Positions 16,871 through 25,248 of a stretch of DNA of 64,000 bases are shown here, one piece after another (the first letter of the stretch is position 1; each line of letters begins with the position of its first letter). The stretch is from NCBI GenBank assembly GCA_023249105.1, contig JAHFDG010000010.1, forward strand, positions 1 to 64,000, given 5' to 3'. The notes beneath the pieces are model-generated. The model ran no database searches and was not told the origin of the DNA. It was given only the letters and a program-made list of their open reading frames with translations. The stretch is from Candidatus Methanoperedens sp. (GTDB taxonomy: Archaea > Halobacteriota > Methanosarcinia > Methanosarcinales > Methanoperedenaceae). Both the position numbers and the translations under genes were made by a program.

Positions 16871-18139
16871 TCATTCCGCTAACTTCACCCTCTTCCTCCC
16901 CGTCAGCAGCTCATTCATCAGCCCCTTCTTCACCCTCGAAAGCTTCTCCTTCCTCCTGCGCTCAAGCTCCAGCTTCCTGTCAACGGCGCTCAAAATCTCG
17001 GCGATGCGGCGCTGCTCAGGGAGAGGGGGGAGGGGAAGCTTGAATTGCTCAAATAGGGATTTTTTTATTATAGGAACTGCAGCTACTCCAGAATATGACT
17101 TTAATAATTCATTCTTGAACGAGATTGCATAATAAACATAATTTGGGTCAGCCACTTCTGTTGCACATATTATTGAGTTAATTTGTTGGTTTGTTATGCT
17201 TTCTACATGAGTAATAGCAGTTTTTCCAATTGTTGAACCTATACATACAACCAATACTGCATTTTTTGGCAAAATTCTTTGAACTTGGTTTGTTCCCGCT
17301 GGGGTAACATACCTTTCAGTTCTATACACATATTTTGAATCTTGTATATCTACTGGTGTTATAAATGGAACCTCACCATTCCAATATGTATCATTAAATG
17401 TAGAGGGCGTTTTTCCTGTCGTTACTTCTCCTATTTCTGATAATTCAGCAACTTTCCACTCCTCCGGAATCTCACTGTCCAATTCCTTGCTAAACTTAAA
17501 CCTCTCATGCCCGATCCCCCTCGTCAGCAGCCTCTGCATCAACCCCTTCTTCAGGCGCTCCGTGCTCTCGATGGCGCCGCCCACATTCTGGATGGCGCTG
17601 TCCACTGTGCCCAGAATCTCGGCGATGCGGCGCTGTTCGGGGAGAGGGGGGAGGGGGATTTCTATTTTAGCAACCTGTGATTGATTTAAAGCCGGATATT
17701 GGCCACCCATCATCATTTTGTTGCACTGTTCTATTACCTCTTTTGAGAATAATATATAAAGCAAATAACGGGGAAAAATCTCATTTTTACAACTCAGCAC
17801 AGCGAATCCGGTAGAACAAATTTGATTATTGTAATCCCTTGGCACTAAGGCGAAAGCTTTTAAATATGGCCTGACAGTGGACATTATTATATCATTTTGG
17901 TGCACAACCCTTCTTGCTCTTGAGGGTGCTTCCTTTCCCAGAATTTCCTTTGCTGTTTTGATTATCCCTGTTCCCCCTTCAACCGACTCGATATCGATAT
18001 AAAGGATTTTTTCGTCTGGATTTTCTCTTGTTGGATCTCGTGATGCTCCATTAATTTCAACTGCTTCCTCCAGCGTTACAACCTTCCACTCCTCCGGCAT
18101 CTCCCCAATCTCCGTCATCCTTCCTTCCTCCATGCTCAT
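16871..18139 (-). CDS. hsdS: type I restriction-modification specificity subunit
   Basis: HsdS gives DNA target recognition to the methylase and restriction complexes. The 422-residue protein has two target-recognition halves, each opening with an EEWKVxxLxE segment (about residues 15 and 230) and each closed by the conserved LPPLPEQRRIAEIL helix start. The corresponding DNA (about 16993-17037 and 17614-17658) is a nearly identical 45-bp direct repeat, which would permit recombination between halves. hsdM lies upstream beyond a repeat island and a Schlafen-like gene. The first residues run into a repeat at the 5' side; the start at 18139 or a nearby ATG is uncertain. Confidence 0.92.
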   Translation of the reverse strand: MSMEEGRMTEIGEMPEEWKVVTLEEAVEINGASRDPTRENPDEKILYIDIESVEGGTGIIKTAKEILGKEAPSRARRVVHQNDIIMSTVRPYLKAFALVPRDYNNQICSTGFAVLSCKNEIFPRYLLYILFSKEVIEQCNKMMMGGQYPALNQSQVAKIEIPLPPLPEQRRIAEILGTVDSAIQNVGGAIESTERLKKGLMQRLLTRGIGHERFKFSKELDSEIPEEWKVAELSEIGEVTTGKTPSTFNDTYWNGEVPFITPVDIQDSKYVYRTERYVTPAGTNQVQRILPKNAVLVVCIGSTIGKTAITHVESITNQQINSIICATEVADPNYVYYAISFKNELLKSYSGVAAVPIIKKSLFEQFKLPLPPLPEQRRIAEILSAVDRKLELERRRKEKLSRVKKGLMNELLTGRKRVKLAE

Positions 18140-18229
18140 CCCCCCGCGCGGCTCATCCGCGGACGAAGCGCAGGCTGCATCGGCGCGCGCCCATGCGCCG
18201 GGACGTATAAAAGATTTAAAACGGAAATT

Positions 18230-18303
18230 AACAACGAACTAATACGAACTCGTACGAACTCTGAATGGCGTGAGTTCGTATCAGTTAGTACGAGTTCGTT
18301 GTT
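18230..18303. repeat. long imperfect inverted repeat of TACGAACTC-like units
   Basis: Arms 18230-18261 and 18272-18303 are 32 bases each and match as reverse complements at 27 positions, around a 10-base spacer. Each arm is built from repeats of the unit TACGAACTC or a variant. The structure lies between hsdS and the Schlafen-like gene and would fold into a long hairpin. The frame that crosses it is not a credible gene. Confidence 0.75.
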
Positions 18304-18332
18304 TATACCGTATCTGATTTTTTTTGCACACG

Positions 18333-18556
18333 AACGCAAAGATTTATGTTGCGTTGCTTTGCGCTCTTTGCGTACTTTGCGGTGGATTGTTTTGATGAAA
18401 TCAGATGCGGGAAAGTATCTGCGTTCATCTGCGTTTATCTGCGGTTTTTTATTGTTTTCAATTGTTGTAGAATTACGATGGAACACGGATTGCGCGGATG
18501 CGCACGGATTAAAAGTATCCGTGAAAATCCGTCCAATCCGTGTCATCCGTGTTCTG
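18333..18556. repeat. cluster of dispersed repeat units
   Basis: Three different short repeats stand together: CTTTGCG triplets (18350-18380; also at 803-835), a TCTGCG / ATCTGCGTTTATCTGCGG unit (18417-18447), and a unit running GTATCCGTGAAAATCCGTCC...CGTGTTCT (18515-18555) that recurs nearly unchanged at 41909-41949. They lie in the 436-base gap between hsdS and the Schlafen-like gene. No gene is supported here. Confidence 0.65.
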
Positions 18557-18575
18557 GGTCGGGCGCCAATTTCCA

Positions 18576-19970
18576 TCATTTTGTCTCTCCTCTTGACCGG
18601 AGTTGACCGGAGTTGACCGAAGTTAACCTGAACTTGAGACCTGTGGTGGCGCCTTCCTTGGCAAAGATTCCATTTTCAACCAGATAATTCAAATCGCGTC
18701 TGGCAGTTTTATCGCTAACTTTGTTTAATGATATATATTCAGAAATCGTGATATGTTTATGTGCCTCGACATATTCAACTGCCTGCCTTTGCCTCTCATT
18801 CAAAACGACTTCTACTTTTTCTTCCAGTTCTTCTTTTCCAGCTAATTTCAAATATTCCTCACTCTGCCTGAAAGTCACATAAAAATAATTCTCATTGAAT
18901 TCTATCTCAGGAACTGGAGCATTCTCTTTTTTGCATATCTCCTTTATCCTTTCTAACCCCGAACCCATTTTCTCACCAAAGTGGATTCTGGCGAAAAGAT
19001 CAGCTATAATATGGTTTCTTCGAAATACCGTCTCTCCGAGAATGAAATTAGGCGGCTCCTGCCAGTAATTCTCAATCCTTATCCTGTCAGGGAAAAACTT
19101 CAGGATATTATTATGACCGTGCTCAAAATAATATTTGTGCATCACTGAATTTATTACGGCTTCTCTTATTGCTTCAAAAGGGTATTCGTAAATATTCTCC
19201 CTTTGAGGCATCCCAGTAAAACGGTATGCGACCTTTGAATACAATCTCACAAACTTCATTACTTCTTCGACGATTTCAAACAAACTGCCTTCAATCTCTT
19301 TGCGGTCTATGATATCGGCGCCACCATAATCCTTGAAAAGCGCGACAGTAAAAACAGACCACGGGACAAATCTCTGTGGCTCCTTAGCAAAGAACAGCAC
19401 CCCAGCGTTATTGAAATATAATTTTCCTTCCTGTTTCTCCGCAACTCCCAGATTGGTGAGAATCGTTTCAGTTTTCACTGATTTTGAAAGACCTGCAAGC
19501 TCTAGAAATTTTGACAATTTATTCTCATCAAAATCTCTGGGATAACTGAATTTTGGCTCTGTCAATTCATCAAATCTGATCTTGCCCTCAGACTTAAAGA
19601 ATTCTATGATCTCGTCCCGTGTCATTTTTTGGGAATTTGAGCCAATCCTCTTAAAAAAGCCGGAAGAACATTCGTATGGCTTGTCTTCGCCCTCTCTTAC
19701 GTTAATGATTAATATATTTTCAAAGCTATCGATCGAAATTTTTATTTTCGGTCTGCAATTGTTCGCTATATCCTGGATTCTGGATTTTAATTCATTAGTA
19801 ACGCCGATTCCCTTAATTTTACCTTCATCTGTCACCCCAAGAAATACCCTCCCGCCGGAAGAATTGGCAAAAGCCACGATTTCTTTATCAAGATTATTGA
19901 ATCCTTCCTTGAATTCAATCTTATACCCTTCACCTTCCTTGAGGATCAAGCTCAATTCTCTTTTATTCAT
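18576..19970 (-). CDS. Schlafen/AlbA_2-type ATP-binding protein
   Basis: The 464-residue protein opens with the AlbA_2/Schlafen domain (EFKEGFNN...IVAFANSSGGRVFLGVTDEGKIKGIG). A middle region with FEAIREAVINSVMHKYY, MGSGLERIKEIC matches the histidine-kinase-like ATPase domain found with it. A C-terminal winged helix follows (ITISEYISLNKVSDKTARRDLNYLVENGIF). Such proteins are frequent passengers of type I restriction loci and are proposed regulators or antiviral factors. It lies between hsdM and hsdS on the same strand. The last ~15 residues are encoded by a 10-bp tandem repeat. Confidence 0.85.
   Translation of the reverse strand: MNKRELSLILKEGEGYKIEFKEGFNNLDKEIVAFANSSGGRVFLGVTDEGKIKGIGVTNELKSRIQDIANNCRPKIKISIDSFENILIINVREGEDKPYECSSGFFKRIGSNSQKMTRDEIIEFFKSEGKIRFDELTEPKFSYPRDFDENKLSKFLELAGLSKSVKTETILTNLGVAEKQEGKLYFNNAGVLFFAKEPQRFVPWSVFTVALFKDYGGADIIDRKEIEGSLFEIVEEVMKFVRLYSKVAYRFTGMPQRENIYEYPFEAIREAVINSVMHKYYFEHGHNNILKFFPDRIRIENYWQEPPNFILGETVFRRNHIIADLFARIHFGEKMGSGLERIKEICKKENAPVPEIEFNENYFYVTFRQSEEYLKLAGKEELEEKVEVVLNERQRQAVEYVEAHKHITISEYISLNKVSDKTARRDLNYLVENGIFAKEGATTGLKFRLTSVNSGQLRSRGETK
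18593..18627. repeat. 10-bp tandem repeat at the end of the Schlafen-like gene
   Basis: The unit GTTGACCGGA is repeated about three and a half times with small changes. It forms the last codons of the gene at 18576-19970, so that protein's C-terminus is probably repeat-derived. Confidence 0.6.
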
Positions 19971-20009
19971 TTAGTCCCCATTTTGTTCGTTCCATAACCT
20001 GCTATCCTT

Positions 20010-21785
20010 TTATCCTATCTCCTTTATGTACCCTTCAATTTTAACCTCAACATTCCCAATCTCCTCCTCAATAATGCGAAGCTCCTGCCACTCCTTATCA
20101 ACATCGATCTCTTCAGTTTCCTCCTGCGGAAAAACATAAAGCGTGACATTCAAGTTATAGTCATTATTTTTTATTTCATCCAGAGAAACCGCGCGAACAA
20201 ACCCGTTTCCGCCGTCGAATTTCCTGTAAGCCTCCGCAATCCTCTGTATATTCGCCTCACTGAGCCTGTTCAGTTTCCTGACCTCAGGGTGCTGTTCATG
20301 CTCGCTGCTGGCATTGATGAACAAAATCTTCCCCTTCCTATCCGCAGGCTTATTCCTGTTCAAAAATACAAGAGCGCCCGGCGCTCCGGTATTATAAAAC
20401 AGCTTCTCAGGCAGCAGTATTATGCAATCAATTAAATCCTCTTCCAGCATCCTGCTACGGATAGCCTGCTCCTTGCCGCCCCTGAAAAGGCAGCCGTTAT
20501 CAATAACCACGCCCACCCTCCCGGTATCATCTCTGGCGCTTGCAAGCATGTGCTGAACCCATGCCCAGTCTGCCGATTGCTTCGGGACAAAGCCGTATCT
20601 GAAGCGCTGCTTCCAGAACTCGCCCTTCTTTATGACTTCCTCATCGTAACCATCCTGATTCCATGGAGGATTTGCAATAACAACATCGAATTGTTTCAGC
20701 CCCTCACCTTCTTTGAACTTGGGATAAAGCAAAGTATCGCCATATGCCAGATTTGCATTTTTTATATCGTGGATATACAGGTTCATCCTGCCGAGAGCAA
20801 GAGTCTTCTGGTTTGCCTCCTGACCATAGAGGAACAGCTTATCAACTTCTGCCTTCCCATATTTGTTTTCGACATGCTTATAGGAAACAATCAGCATGCC
20901 ATTGGAAGCTGATGCCGGGTCATAAACGCTCTCCCCGGGTTTGGGGTCGAGTATCTCAATCAGGAGCTTGATTACCTCTCTCGGAGTGTAAACTTCTCCC
21001 TCTTTTGCTTTCATTGGTGCAAAATATCGTAAAATCCACTCGTATGCATCCCCCAGAATATCAGGAGAAACATGGTGTAGCTTCTGAATACTGAAAAGTT
21101 CAACAAGCTGCCTTAAAATCTCGGCATTTTCCCTGCTTGTGGTAAACTGAATGAAATCAACATTGTCAAGAACATCCTTCAAATGAGGATTTCGCTCAGC
21201 TAACGTCTTTAATGCATGCGATAGCTTTTCCGGTAGTGTGCTTACATCCTTTCTTATATTGTCCCACAGGAACTCGGAAGGAAAGTCAAAATCATGATAA
21301 GCGGAATTTTTGGCCTCTTCCTTTGCTTCTTCTTCACTTAAACCGTCCTCAATGGCTTCCTTATACGCTTTATCATATTCAAGCTCCCACTTATCACTGA
21401 ATCTCTTCAGGAACAGGAGGATTAGAATGAACTTATAGTCAACCCTTGTCCTTATGAGATCTGCTGCTTTTTTTAATAACCCTTCAACCTCTCCCCGATC
21501 TAATTTGTTATTGTTAAGAGCGAAAATTTCACCGATGATTTTTTCTTTGCTTTTGAGTTTGTATAATCTTTTTCTGGCGTCATGAGGATCTGGCTCGTCG
21601 GTAAGCCATCCAGCCTTTCTTATTTCTGAAAGATATACCGGGATTTCTTCCCTTTTATCTTTGTTCTTCTCTTCTAATATTTTTGCAGCTTGCTCAATAT
21701 TGAATTCCGAATCGCTGAGTGAATCCCATAATAAAGAATATCTTTTCTCGACCCATGTTGGTACTTTAAATTCTACCGCCGCCAT
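20010..21785 (-). CDS. hsdM: type I modification methylase, M subunit, with N-terminal winged helix
   Basis: HsdM transfers methyl from S-adenosylmethionine to adenine within the target site. The 591-residue protein has the helical bundle (YKFILILLFLKRFSDKW, then YTPREVIKLLIEIL) and the catalytic motif NPPW in FDVVIANPPWNQ. SAM-binding motif I reads YDPASASNGML, where the family usually has DPACGSGGML, so three positions differ. An unusual ~95-residue N-terminal extension looks like a winged helix (EIPVYLSEIRKAGWLTDEPDPHDARKRLYKL). It is the first gene of the island, with repeated sites around its promoter. Confidence 0.9.
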   Translation of the reverse strand: MAAVEFKVPTWVEKRYSLLWDSLSDSEFNIEQAAKILEEKNKDKREEIPVYLSEIRKAGWLTDEPDPHDARKRLYKLKSKEKIIGEIFALNNNKLDRGEVEGLLKKAADLIRTRVDYKFILILLFLKRFSDKWELEYDKAYKEAIEDGLSEEEAKEEAKNSAYHDFDFPSEFLWDNIRKDVSTLPEKLSHALKTLAERNPHLKDVLDNVDFIQFTTSRENAEILRQLVELFSIQKLHHVSPDILGDAYEWILRYFAPMKAKEGEVYTPREVIKLLIEILDPKPGESVYDPASASNGMLIVSYKHVENKYGKAEVDKLFLYGQEANQKTLALGRMNLYIHDIKNANLAYGDTLLYPKFKEGEGLKQFDVVIANPPWNQDGYDEEVIKKGEFWKQRFRYGFVPKQSADWAWVQHMLASARDDTGRVGVVIDNGCLFRGGKEQAIRSRMLEEDLIDCIILLPEKLFYNTGAPGALVFLNRNKPADRKGKILFINASSEHEQHPEVRKLNRLSEANIQRIAEAYRKFDGGNGFVRAVSLDEIKNNDYNLNVTLYVFPQEETEEIDVDKEWQELRIIEEEIGNVEVKIEGYIKEIG

Positions 21786-21800
21786 GAATCTTACATATTG

Positions 21801-21853
21801 ATTAATAAGTATATAACTTTATTGCTTATTAATAAGTAAATAGTCAATTGACT
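21801..21853 (-). promoter_or_regulatory. promoter region of the restriction island with repeats
   Basis: On the minus strand a TATA-like GTTATATACT (about 21807-21816) precedes hsdM by about 25 bases. ATTAATAAGT occurs on both sides of it (21801-21810 and 21828-21837). CTTATTAATAAG (21825-21836) and AGTCAATTGACT (21842-21853) are perfect 12-bp palindromes. This looks like a controlled promoter. Confidence 0.45.
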
Positions 21854-21864
21854 TATATGTTACC

Positions 21865-22149
21865 TCAGAATTTATAATCTTTAGATAAAATTCCCTCTTC
21901 CTGCGCTTTTTTTATTAAATCTTCTAAATCATTTCTCGGTAAGAATGGACAAAACTGACCCCATGCCCATTTATCTTTCATTCTTCCATTTTTCCCAACT
22001 ATATAATAACCAATCCGTATCTCTTTATTACCATTACCAAAGGTTATCTCCTGAAGAACGAAAATCTTGTCTGGTTTATCGGTCTGTGGTAATCTAATCT
22101 CACGTTCAATTTTAAAGGGTACCTTCTTTCCAGTTACAATATCTTTCAT
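21865..22149 (-). CDS. hypothetical protein, 94 aa
   Basis: I do not recognise this protein. The N-terminal two thirds look like beta strands (KVPFKIEREIRLP, KIFVLQEITFGNGNKEIRIGYYIVGKNG). A conserved-looking WAWGQFCPFLPRNDLEDLIKKAQEEGIL end suggests a helix. No signal or membrane segment. It lies 80 bases upstream of hsdM on the same strand and has its own TATA-like CTATATACC before it. It may belong to the island or be its left neighbour. Confidence 0.6.
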   Translation of the reverse strand: MKDIVTGKKVPFKIEREIRLPQTDKPDKIFVLQEITFGNGNKEIRIGYYIVGKNGRMKDKWAWGQFCPFLPRNDLEDLIKKAQEEGILSKDYKF

Positions 22150-22524
22150 TGTGCCTGATTTTTTATATTCAGGTTCAATAGGTATATAGGATATTAAATT
22201 TCACCACAATTATTTCATTATAGCCAGTATTTTATAATTTAACTGATATCTCATATGACTTCCCACCGATTTTCACAAAAGAAAATTCGGTTGAGGATAT
22301 TGATTAGCTATGTCTGTGCGGTGTGCGGGTGGACGCATCCGCGCCGATGCCTTTCTGATTTCCATCTGAGGTCAGTGACTTTTGTCGTGCATCTTTTATC
22401 TTCTGCTGGTTAAAACTTTTATTCCATAAATATTATCGGGTTTATCGCTATTGATTTAAAAACAAATTCTGATTCTACAGAGCAATTATAAATAGTTTCA
22501 TCCTTATTTAGCCTATTCACAAAC
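22150..22524. other. gene-free stretch before aroA
   Basis: No gene is seen in these 375 bases. CATCCGCGCCGATGC at 22336-22350 matches 9693-9707. The AT-rich 60 bases before 22525 should hold the aroA promoter (for example TTATAAATA near 22486-22494). Confidence 0.4.
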
Positions 22525-23802
22525 ATGAATGTAACAATCCAAAAATCAGACATCAAAGGAACTGTCAACGCCCCTCCCTCAAAAAGCTATACCCACAGGG
22601 CTATTGCAATAGCAGCGCTCTCAAAAAAAGCAACAATCAATAACCCGCTGATATCCGAAGATACAAAAGCAACGATAAGGGCATCCGAAGCATTCGGGGC
22701 TGAAATCGTATCAAAAAAAGATTCGCTGGTCATCAAAGGCTTTGACGGGAAATTAAGAATCCCTGACAATGTAATAGATGTTGCAAATTCAGGCACCACT
22801 CTTCGCATAATGACCGCTGTGGCTTCGCTTGTAAACGGTGCGACAGTTCTCACGGGTGATGCAAGCATCAGGACAAGACCCAATACGCCGCTCCTGAATG
22901 CGCTGAATGACCTCGGCGCCGAGGCGTTCTCCACACGCAATAATGGGAAAGCGCCGATTGTGGTGAGGGGGAAAATGAGAGGAGGAGCTGTTTATATCGA
23001 CGGCTCTGTAAGTTCGCAGTTCATATCCGCGCTCCTCATCGCCTGCCCGTTTGCGTCACATAAGACCAAAGTTATGATAAAAGGCGAATTGAAATCCCGT
23101 CCGTATGTGAACATTACAATCGATATGCTAAAAGGCGCAGGCGCAAAAATAATAGCGGATAACCCGAACACTTTTACAATTCCGCCCGAGCAGGAATATG
23201 ACATGAGTTCCTACAATGTCCCGGGTGATTTTTCATCCGCATCGTATATGATGGCGGGAGGTGCGCTGTGCGGTGATATTACTATTAAGAACCTGTATCC
23301 TTCGGAGCAGGGTGATTCGGCTTTGATTGATATTCTTGGGAAAATGGGAGCGCAAATCTCTTGGAATGAGAAAAAAGGGGAGGTCAGGGTGACCAAGAGC
23401 GAACTGGTAGGCATCGAAGTGGATGTCGGGAAGACGCCCGACCTTGTGCCAACGCTGGCCGTACTTGGCGCGGCTTCAAAGGGAACCATGGTTATCGGGA
23501 ACGCAGAGCATGTGAGGTATAAGGAAACAGACAGGCTTCACGCAATGACCGTTGAACTTAAGAAAATGGGCGTGGACATCACAGAGGAAAAGGACAAGCT
23601 CATAATAAATGGCGGCGCGATAAAAGGCGCGGCGGTACATGGCTGGGATGACCACAGGATTGTCATGGCGCTGGCTGTAGCCGGATTGGTGGCTGGCGAT
23701 ACAACGATTGATACGATTGAATCCGTGAGCATTTCGTATCCGGGCTTTTTTGAGGATTTAAGAAAAGCGGGCGCAGCAGTTGATGTGCCTTCGCATGATT
23801 AA
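22525..23802 (+). CDS. aroA: 3-phosphoshikimate 1-carboxyvinyltransferase (EPSP synthase)
   Basis: The enzyme joins phosphoenolpyruvate to shikimate-3-phosphate in aromatic amino-acid synthesis. The 425-residue protein has the expected N-terminal PPSKSYTHRA, the NSGTTLRIM motif near residue 88, DGSVSSQFISALL and the C-terminal KETDRLHAM segment with DDHRIVMAL. Length and motifs are those of an intact enzyme. It is monocistronic, followed by tRNA-Met. No other shikimate gene is in the window. Confidence 0.97.
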   Translation: MNVTIQKSDIKGTVNAPPSKSYTHRAIAIAALSKKATINNPLISEDTKATIRASEAFGAEIVSKKDSLVIKGFDGKLRIPDNVIDVANSGTTLRIMTAVASLVNGATVLTGDASIRTRPNTPLLNALNDLGAEAFSTRNNGKAPIVVRGKMRGGAVYIDGSVSSQFISALLIACPFASHKTKVMIKGELKSRPYVNITIDMLKGAGAKIIADNPNTFTIPPEQEYDMSSYNVPGDFSSASYMMAGGALCGDITIKNLYPSEQGDSALIDILGKMGAQISWNEKKGEVRVTKSELVGIEVDVGKTPDLVPTLAVLGAASKGTMVIGNAEHVRYKETDRLHAMTVELKKMGVDITEEKDKLIINGGAIKGAAVHGWDDHRIVMALAVAGLVAGDTTIDTIESVSISYPGFFEDLRKAGAAVDVPSHD

Positions 23803-23861
23803 AGTAGCGCGCAGGAATACGATATATTTTAATACACCCTTTGCATGTAGGAAAGGTTTGT

Positions 23862-23971
23862 GCCCAGGTGGCCTAGTTGGTTAGGGCGCCAGACTCATAG
23901 GGTAAATTTGAAGAGGCGCTTGTGCTTCCTGAGAAATCTGGAGGTCACGGGTTCGGATCCCGTCCTGGGCA
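23862..23971 (+). tRNA. tRNA-Met (CAT) with a 36-nt intron
   Basis: The acceptor stem GCCCAGG/CCTGGGC with discriminator A and T arm ACGGG-TTCGGAT-CCCGT are intact. The anticodon stem CCAGA/TCTGG is interrupted after position 37: exon 1 ends CTCATA (anticodon CAT) and exon 2 resumes at A38, so the intron is 23900-23935. Intron position 37/38 is the canonical archaeal site, cut by the splicing endonuclease at a bulge-helix-bulge. The spliced loop CTCATAA and overall sequence fit elongator tRNA-Met. Confidence 0.93.
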
Positions 23972-24184
23972 TGTAATTTTCGAACATTTCAGGCTGAAAA
24001 GTAAAATCCTGTTTAAAACTTAAGAGGAACCAAAAAAAAGCAATTATTTGGATAGGAAATGACGATGGTTCCTCACGCTTAAAAGCAGTGTGAAGCATAT
24101 AAACCTGTTTGGTATAATTTCATTAATATTTTTCCTATTTTTCCACATGATAGTGTTTATACATTAAATCCAATGTGAAAAATT

Positions 24185-24970
24185 ATGGATTTAGCCCTTG
24201 AAAATTCTTTAGAAATGACAAGCTATATCTGCGTTGGACGCCCAAATCCGGGTATGAAAATTGCATGGTGCATAACCGGCGCCGGACACTTCCTTCGTGA
24301 GAGTTTTGAGGTTTTTAAAGAGCTTAAACGAAATAAACCGGAGTTAAAAGTCACCACTTTTGTATCCGGGGCAGGCGAAGAAGTGATACGGATGTACGGT
24401 CTTGCAAACGAGCTTTCAAACATTTCCTGTGGCAGCTACCTTGAAGAGTGTTATTATGAACGTGAGCAGGGGGACAGCTTTCCAAAGACGGGGCGTTTCC
24501 TCCTGCAAAAATATGATGCCCTGTTTGTCACTCCGGCTACCTCAAACACGACAGCAAAACTTGCATACGGTATAGCAGATACCCTTGTTACCAATGCGGT
24601 AGCCCAGGCCGTGAAAGGAGGTGTCCCTGTCTATATTGTACCTGTGGATATTGCAGGCAAGATAGAGTCGAAGATGCCTTATTTCATTGACAGGGAGATA
24701 TGCATGAAATGCGAGCTTTGTCCCCTGGCGCAGCAATGCCCGAGGCATGCGATTACTGACCAGATTGACCTCTTAAAATGCGATGGGTGCGGCCTATGCG
24801 TCAGGCTGTGCAGCTATGGGGCCATAAGAGGCGGGCTTGCAAAACTCAAAGTCAGGGATGTGGACACAAGAAATGTCATGATTTTGAAGGAACTTATGGG
24901 AATCACGGTATTAAATCATCCTCAGAAAGTCCCGGATATGATAGAAAAGCTTGAAAAATGCAAAAATTGA
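24185..24970 (+). CDS. flavoprotein-ferredoxin, dihydromethanopterin reductase (DmrX)-like
   Basis: The N-terminal two thirds are a flavoprotein domain (KIAWCITGAGHFL, FVTPATSNTTAKLAYGIADTLVTNA). The C-terminal third holds two 4Fe-4S ferredoxin motifs (CMKCELCPLAQQCP and CDGCGLCVRLC). This layout matches archaeal iron-sulfur flavoproteins, including the DmrX dihydromethanopterin reductase of Methanosarcina that reduces the one-carbon carrier precursor. The start is uncertain: 24185 has a TATA-like TTTATACAT upstream, but family proteins often begin near MKIAWCITG (24254). It precedes an Sm-like gene and a small regulator. Confidence 0.8.
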   Translation: MDLALENSLEMTSYICVGRPNPGMKIAWCITGAGHFLRESFEVFKELKRNKPELKVTTFVSGAGEEVIRMYGLANELSNISCGSYLEECYYEREQGDSFPKTGRFLLQKYDALFVTPATSNTTAKLAYGIADTLVTNAVAQAVKGGVPVYIVPVDIAGKIESKMPYFIDREICMKCELCPLAQQCPRHAITDQIDLLKCDGCGLCVRLCSYGAIRGGLAKLKVRDVDTRNVMILKELMGITVLNHPQKVPDMIEKLEKCKN

Positions 24971-24977
24971 AGTACTA

Positions 24978-25247
24978 ATGGAAATAATTGAAGACGAAAT
25001 AAAAAGAAATCGAGGAAAAATCTTGTTCCCAACAAAAAAAGTTCAGACATTGACAGGTTCAATTGTACAGGTTGAGATGAAAGGCGATAAACATGCACTC
25101 CAGGGAAAGCTTGAGAGCTCTGATGAGTATTTGAATCTGCATCTTGTTGATACATATGAGATAGTGGATGGAGTCAAAGCACGTTCCCTGGGTTCGGTTG
25201 TTTTAAGGGGTAATAACATAATAATGTTGAGTCCAGTAGGGGAGTAG
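24978..25247 (+). CDS. Sm-like (LSm) RNA-binding protein
   Basis: The 89-residue protein shows the Sm fold: strands VQTLTGSIVQVEM, HALQGKLESSDEYLNLHLVDTYEI (Sm1) and the short Sm2 motif SVVLRGNNIIML. Archaeal LSm rings bind U-rich RNA. A preceding helical segment is slightly longer than usual. I start at the ATG at 24978, 7 bases after the flavoprotein stop, rather than at a TTG at 24951 that would overlap it. The following gene begins one base after its stop. Confidence 0.85.
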   Translation: MEIIEDEIKRNRGKILFPTKKVQTLTGSIVQVEMKGDKHALQGKLESSDEYLNLHLVDTYEIVDGVKARSLGSVVLRGNNIIMLSPVGE

Positions 25248-25248
25248 A

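Noticed and set aside
18136-18579. A 147-codon open frame between hsdS and the Schlafen-like gene
   Set aside because: It consists of dispersed repeats (phrases such as QINADERRYF and RKVRKERKA are typical translations of such repeats) and the long inverted repeat; no protein family is suggested.
23895-24098. A 67-codon minus-strand frame across tRNA-Met
   Set aside because: It overlaps the tRNA and its intron, and its residues derive from tRNA sequence.
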